Positions 5,703-8,653 of a stretch of DNA of 8,653 nt are shown here, piece after piece (the stretch's first letter is position 1; each line of letters opens with the position of its first letter). Under the pieces are notes generated by a model. That model ran no database searches and was not told where the DNA came from. It was given only the letters and a program-made list of their open reading frames with translations. The DNA comes from DATKEH01 sp035546355 (lineage in GTDB: Bacteria > Acidobacteriota > Thermoanaerobaculia > Multivoradales > JAIOJS01): contig DATKEH010000001.1 in NCBI GenBank assembly GCA_035546355.1, positions 1 through 8,653 of the forward strand. The letters are read 5' to 3'. The position numbers and the translations under genes were made by a program.

Positions 5703-6644
5703 ATGCAGCGGAACACCCTCGCGACCCCCTCCGTCATCGCTCTCGCCGCCCTGCTGGCGCTGGGATTGGCCGCCTGCAATGGCGGCGCCGAGCCCGCCGG
5801 CGACGTCGCCGCGACGACCCCGGCAGAGGTCGCCGACCGTCCTGGCGAGAGCACGACGGCCTTCCCGACCGACGGTCCAGAGGTCGTCGACCTGGTCGAC
5901 AGCGAAGATCCCGTCGCGCTGGTCGCGGCCGAGCTGGCGGCGCGCGAGCGGGAGCTCGCCCTGCGCGAGGCGGCGGTGGCGGCCAGCGAGACGCGAGCGG
6001 CCCGTGCCAGCCGTCCGCAGCCGGCGCCTGCCACCTGGGAACCGGTCGCCGAGCCCGCCGCCGCGCCGGCCCCCGCTCCCTCCGTCGCGCCCGCACCCCC
6101 TCCGCAGCCTCGGCGGGTGAGCGTCCACGTCCCCGCCGGCACCGCCCTGGCGGTCGAGCTGGTCGACGGGCTGTCGAGCGAGACCAGTGAGGCGGGGGAC
6201 TTCGTCGAGGCGCGCCTGCTCGACGAGGTGTGGGCCGACGGCCGCCGCGCCCTGCCTGCCGGGACCCGGCTCTACGGCACCGTCACCGAGGCGCAAGGGC
6301 TGCGGCGCGTCGGGGGCCGCGCTCGCCTGGCAGTGCGATTCGACCGGCTCGAGCTCCCCGACGGCAGCAGCGCGCCGGCGAGCGCCGGCTTCGCCGAGGA
6401 GGGCAGGAGCGAGACCGTCCGTGATGCCGCCACCATCGGCGGCGCCACGGCCGGCGGCGCCATCCTCGGGAGGGTGGTCGACCGCGACCACAAGAAGAAG
6501 GCGACGGCGATCGGCGCCGTGGTCGGCGCCGCGGTGGGCACGGTGGTCGCCGCCAGGACCCAGGGCGAGGTCATCGAGCTGCTGGCCGGCAGCACCTTGC
6601 GCCTGACCCTGGAGGGCGGCACCACCGTCGAGGTGGCGGGGTAG
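5703..6644 (+). CDS. Lipoprotein with VirB10/TrbI-like C-terminal domain and glycine zipper
   Basis: A 313-residue lipoprotein of unknown function. The signal peptide MQRNTLATPSVIALAALLAL ends in lipobox LAAC, with the acylated Cys at 25. Next come an acidic stretch (26-70), a short Glu/Arg/Ala helix or coiled coil (about 74-104) and a Pro/Ala linker (105-137). The folded C-terminal region starts at VHVPAGTALAVELVDGLSSE (141-160) and contains LPAGTRLYGTV (184-194). These 'PAG(T) plus beta strand' units resemble the VirB10/TrbI-type beta barrel seen in many lone lipoproteins. It is interrupted by a glycine-zipper pair (TIGGATAGGAILG 244-256; TAIGAVVGAAVGTVVA 268-283) that may insert in or line the outer membrane. 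No type IV secretion partners are present, so an envelope structural or stress role is more likely than conjugation. AGGAGA (5689-5694) lies eight bases before the ATG. A sigma-54-type promoter precedes it. Confidence 0.85.
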   Translation: MQRNTLATPSVIALAALLALGLAACNGGAEPAGDVAATTPAEVADRPGESTTAFPTDGPEVVDLVDSEDPVALVAAELAARERELALREAAVAASETRAARASRPQPAPATWEPVAEPAAAPAPAPSVAPAPPPQPRRVSVHVPAGTALAVELVDGLSSETSEAGDFVEARLLDEVWADGRRALPAGTRLYGTVTEAQGLRRVGGRARLAVRFDRLELPDGSSAPASAGFAEEGRSETVRDAATIGGATAGGAILGRVVDRDHKKKATAIGAVVGAAVGTVVAARTQGEVIELLAGSTLRLTLEGGTTVEVAG

Positions 6645-6654
6645 CGGCGGGGCA

Positions 6655-6671
6655 GCGGGGGCTCGCCCCGC
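6655..6671 (+). terminator. GC-rich hairpin after the lipoprotein gene
   Basis: GCGGGG (6655-6660) pairs with CCCCGC (6666-6671) around a GCTCG loop, starting 10 bases after the stop codon. An outer pairing of 6644-6653 with 6676-6687, with a two-base bulge, could lengthen it. No T-run follows, so it is at best a non-canonical terminator or a 3' stabilising stem. Such stems arise easily in GC-rich DNA. Confidence 0.35.
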
Positions 6672-6755
6672 GATCGCCCCGCGCCGCCTCGACCCCGGGT
6701 CGGGGGAGAGCGCGTGCGGTCGAGGTTGCGGCGGCCGTCGGGGTAGGATGGGTGG

Positions 6756-7994
6756 ATGGCCGAGGCCTACGTCATCGACGCGGTGCGGACGCCCCGCGGC
6801 AGGGGCAAGGCGGGGAAGGGGGCGCTGTCGGGGATCCACCCCCAGGAGCTCCTGGCGCAGACGCTGAAAGCGCTGGCCGCCAGGACCGGGATCGACGAGG
6901 CGGCGGTCGACGACGTGGTGGTGGGCTGCGTCACCCAGGCGGGGGAGCAGGGCGCCTCGGTGGCCCGCAATGCAGTGCTCGCCGCCGATTGGCCGCTCGA
7001 GGTCACCGGCGTCACGCTGAATCGCTTCTGCGGCTCGGGGCTGCAGGCGGTGAACTTCGCCGCCATGGGGGTCTTGGCGGGGCACCAGGACCTGGTGGTG
7101 GGTGGGGGGGTCGAGAGCATGTCGCGGGTGCCGATGGGCTCCGACCAGGCGGGGCTCGACGGCCACAACCTGCAGCTGCGCGCCAAGCACTTCCAGGTGC
7201 CGCAAGGGATCGGCGCCGATTTGATCGCCACCCTCGAGGGCTTCTCCCGCGAGGAGGTCGACCGCTTCGCGGCGGAGTCGCAGCGGCGCGCCGCGGCGGC
7301 GCAGCGCGAGGGCCGCTTCGCCGGCAGCCTGGTGCCGGTGCGCGACCCGGAGAGCGGCGCCCTGGCGCTCGATCGCGACGAGCATCCGCGACCCGAGACT
7401 ACGCTCGAGACCCTGGGGCAACTCGAGCCGGCGTTCGCGGCCCTGGGGGAGAAGCCGGTGGGCCCGAACGGCGAGACGGTGGACGAGATCGCCCTGGCGC
7501 GCTATCCGCAGGCGGGGGGGACGATCCACCACGTCCACACCGCCGGCAACTCGAGCGGCATCGTCGACGGCGCGGCGGCGGTGCTGGTGGCGTCGGCCGA
7601 CGCGGTGCGCGCCCACGGCCTGCGGCCGCGGGCGCGGATCCTCGCCACCGCCACCATCGGCAGCGAGCCGATCATCATGCTCACCGCCCCCGGGCCGGCC
7701 TCGGCGAAGGCGCTGGGCAAGGCGGGGATGACCGCGTCCGACGTCGACCTGTGGGAGATCAACGAGGCCTTCGCCGCCGTGCCCCTGCAGACCATGCGCC
7801 GCCTCGGCATCGAGCACGACCGGGTCAACGTCAACGGCGGCGCCATCGCCCTCGGCCACCCGCTCGGCGCCACTGGCGCCATGCTGCTCGGCACGCTGAT
7901 CGACGAGCTCGAGCGGCGCGACCTCGCCGTCGGCCTGGTCACGCTGTGCATCGGCGGTGGCATGGGCATCGCCACCCTCCTCGAGCGGGTGTGA
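6756..7994 (+). CDS. Thiolase (acetyl-CoA C-acetyltransferase / 3-ketoacyl-CoA thiolase)
   Basis: A 412-residue cytoplasmic thiolase, close to the usual length of about 390-410. It either condenses two acetyl-CoA to acetoacetyl-CoA or cleaves 3-ketoacyl-CoA in beta-oxidation; the direction cannot be read from sequence. All catalytic positions are present: nucleophile C92 in NRFCGSGLQAV, the NEAFA block at 336-340, H368 in GGAIALGHPLGATG, and the second cysteine C398 in TLCIGGGMG. The N-terminal AYVIDAVRTPRGRGKAGKGAL is typical. The start at 6756 is supported by AGGA (6745-6748) seven bases upstream. The overlapping TAGGAT (6744-6749) could instead be a -10 box for a leaderless transcript. No acyl-CoA dehydrogenase, FadB-type or PHA gene lies alongside, so the pathway is not shown by context. 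The gene ends 13 bp from the convergent small gene. Confidence 0.95.
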   Translation: MAEAYVIDAVRTPRGRGKAGKGALSGIHPQELLAQTLKALAARTGIDEAAVDDVVVGCVTQAGEQGASVARNAVLAADWPLEVTGVTLNRFCGSGLQAVNFAAMGVLAGHQDLVVGGGVESMSRVPMGSDQAGLDGHNLQLRAKHFQVPQGIGADLIATLEGFSREEVDRFAAESQRRAAAAQREGRFAGSLVPVRDPESGALALDRDEHPRPETTLETLGQLEPAFAALGEKPVGPNGETVDEIALARYPQAGGTIHHVHTAGNSSGIVDGAAAVLVASADAVRAHGLRPRARILATATIGSEPIIMLTAPGPASAKALGKAGMTASDVDLWEINEAFAAVPLQTMRRLGIEHDRVNVNGGAIALGHPLGATGAMLLGTLIDELERRDLAVGLVTLCIGGGMGIATLLERV

Positions 7995-8007
7995 CGGCGC
8001 CGCGGAC

Positions 8008-8169
8008 CTACGGCCGCATCGGCCGGCGCTCGAACCACAGCTCGTCGTAGGCGGTCACCGCCTCGTCGCGATCGCCGAACAGATAGGGGGGCAGCTCGCC
8101 GGCGGGCTCGCTGCGGCGCGCCGGCGGCGTCGGATGGCGCGGGCGGTCGTGGATATCGTGCAAGGACAT
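8008..8169 (-). CDS. Small hypothetical protein (53 aa)
   Basis: The product starts MSLHDIHDRPRHPTPPARRS and ends YDELWFERRPMRP. I do not recognise a family. It is hydrophilic and charged, with a Pro/Arg-rich first half, then PPYLFGDRDEAVTAYDELWFERR, which could form one helix. There is no signal peptide or membrane segment. It is called as a gene because AGGAGA on the minus strand (8174-8179) lies four bases before the ATG at 8169, matching the strong ribosome site of the Cdc48-like gene. The frame is open to 8319, but the extra upstream residues look like untranslated leader. It converges on the thiolase gene and diverges from the DUF3365 gene. Conservation in relatives would settle whether it is expressed. 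Confidence 0.55.
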   Translation of the reverse strand: MSLHDIHDRPRHPTPPARRSEPAGELPPYLFGDRDEAVTAYDELWFERRPMRP

Positions 8170-8231
8170 GGTGTCTCCTCGGGTCGTGCTCGGGGCCGCC
8201 AGGATGCGACGACCGCATGGCTCCGGGAGAG

Positions 8232-8308
8232 TGCAACCCCCGTGCCGCCGGCTACCCGCGTTGGTGGTGGGCCGGCCCGCCGCTCGCCCCACCCCGTCGG
8301 GGGTTGCA
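8232..8308. repeat. 11-bp inverted repeat in a divergent intergenic region
   Basis: TGCAACCCCCG (8232-8242) and CGGGGGTTGCA (8298-8308) are exact reverse complements separated by 55 bases. They lie between the divergent 53-aa gene and the DUF3365 gene. The right arm overlaps the candidate -35 box of the DUF3365 promoter. The arrangement would suit two operator half-regions for one regulator, or DNA looping, but no regulator gene is visible. Chance is possible given the C and G runs. Confidence 0.4.
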
Positions 8309-8332
8309 GCCAGGGGCACGACCCCTTATCCT
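8304..8332 (+). promoter_or_regulatory. Candidate sigma-70-type promoter for the DUF3365 gene
   Basis: TTGCAG (8304-8309) and TATCCT (8327-8332) are separated by exactly 17 bases. They match TTGACA and TATAAT at 3/6 and 4/6 positions. The start would fall near 8339-8340, giving a leader of about 42 bases that includes AGGGGG before the ATG. The spacing is right but the hexamers are weak. Confidence 0.4.
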
Positions 8333-8381
8333 GACGCCACCGGTCTTCGTCACACTCCGCCTTCGGCGAAAGGGGGATGCC

Positions 8382-8653
8382 ATGAGCGCGCCGCATGCCC
8401 ACGCATCGAGCCGGGCTCGTTACCTGCCACTTGCCTGGCTGACGCTCGCCGCGCTCGGCGCGGCCTGCGCGGCGCCGCCGGCGCCGGTCCCGGAGGCCGA
8501 CGTCGCGCGAGGGCGAGAGGTGTTGCAGGAGTACAAGCAGGGGCTGGTGTCGACGCTGGTGGCGGCCCTGGAAGAGAGCGGGCCGGAGGAGGCGATCGCC
8601 GTCTGCCGCCAGGCGGCGCCGCAGATCGCCGCCCGCCACGCGGCGGATGGCGT
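8382..8653 (+). CDS. DUF3365 (Tll0287-like) putative lipoprotein, N-terminal fragment (runs off right edge)
   Basis: Ninety complete codons are visible. The protein begins MSAPHAHASSRARYLPLAWL, followed by a hydrophobic stretch to LAALGAAC, giving a probable lipoprotein signal with Cys at 29. Gly at -3 is not ideal for the lipobox, so a plain Sec signal remains possible. The mature part has a helix with EYKQGLVSTLVAALEESGPE, then EAIAVCRQAAPQIAARHA. This 'xxLxxALxxxGPxxAIxVCxxxAPxIA' pattern is the opening of the DUF3365/Tll0287-like domain, some members of which bind haem c or act as periplasmic sensor modules. The haem motif and the conserved RNPxN region would lie past the window edge. AGGGGG (8371-8376) lies five bases before the ATG at 8382. 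A weak sigma-70-like promoter lies upstream at 8304-8332. Confidence 0.75.
   Translation, partial: MSAPHAHASSRARYLPLAWLTLAALGAACAAPPAPVPEADVARGREVLQEYKQGLVSTLVAALEESGPEEAIAVCRQAAPQIAARHAADG

Noticed and set aside
5556..7859. A 767-codon minus-strand frame
   Set aside because: It is antisense to the lipoprotein and thiolase genes, which have complete family motifs. Its composition is typical of a GC-rich shadow frame.
7995..8007. Bidirectional terminator between the thiolase and the convergent small gene
   Set aside because: The gap is 13 bp. The GC-rich pairings available extend into the small gene and lack T-tracts, so this cannot be told from background.
1..8653. CRISPR array, tRNA, rRNA or transposase
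   Set aside because: No regularly spaced repeats, no tRNA-like cloverleaf, no rRNA sequence and no transposase or integrase motifs were seen on either strand.

Overview
This is a very GC-rich bacterial chromosome segment with intact, densely packed genes. It has a Cdc48-type AAA+ ATPase start, an SLC13-type permease with RCK_C domains, a family-20 glycosidase, and a proline/alanine-rich lipoprotein with a VirB10-like domain. That mix suggests an environmental, lipoprotein-rich, Gram-negative-type lineage such as Acidobacteriota (Thermoanaerobaculia-like) or a related group. The assignment is inference from gene content and base composition; no rRNA or marker gene is present.

Layout. Positions 1-171 (-) hold the N-terminus of a Cdc48/VCP-like ATPase that runs off the left edge. 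Positions 301-2064 (-) encode an SLC13/DASS permease with two cytoplasmic TrkA-C (RCK_C) domains. A short divergent gap separates it from a rightward series: a GH20-like beta-N-acetylhexosaminidase (2140-4023), a 288-bp non-coding gap holding a structured inverted-repeat element (4046-4248), a HAD phosphatase of the Gph/MupP type (4312-4995), an Amidase_3 N-acetylmuramoyl-L-alanine amidase without a signal peptide (5009-5587), a lipoprotein (5703-6644) behind a strong sigma-54-type promoter match, and a thiolase (6756-7994). A convergent 53-codon gene (8008-8169, -) follows. A divergent intergenic region with an 11-bp inverted repeat then leads to a DUF3365 (Tll0287-like) lipoprotein that runs off the right edge (8382-8653, +).

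How the genes may work together. The glycosidase, HAD phosphatase and amidase all lack visible export signals and lie consecutively on one strand; the last two are 13 bp apart. Each matches an activity used in cytoplasmic peptidoglycan recycling (hexosaminidase, MurNAc-6-P phosphatase, muropeptide amidase), so a recycling cluster is a reasonable but unproven reading. The lipoprotein looks separately controlled. The thiolase appears to be a stand-alone metabolic gene.

The least explained item is the repeat element at 4046-4248: 31-bp arms with one mismatch enclosing two GC-rich hairpins, with no supported gene. Several genes also lack a Shine-Dalgarno and instead show a -10-like hexamer just before the ATG, which suggests leaderless transcripts beside conventional SD-led genes.
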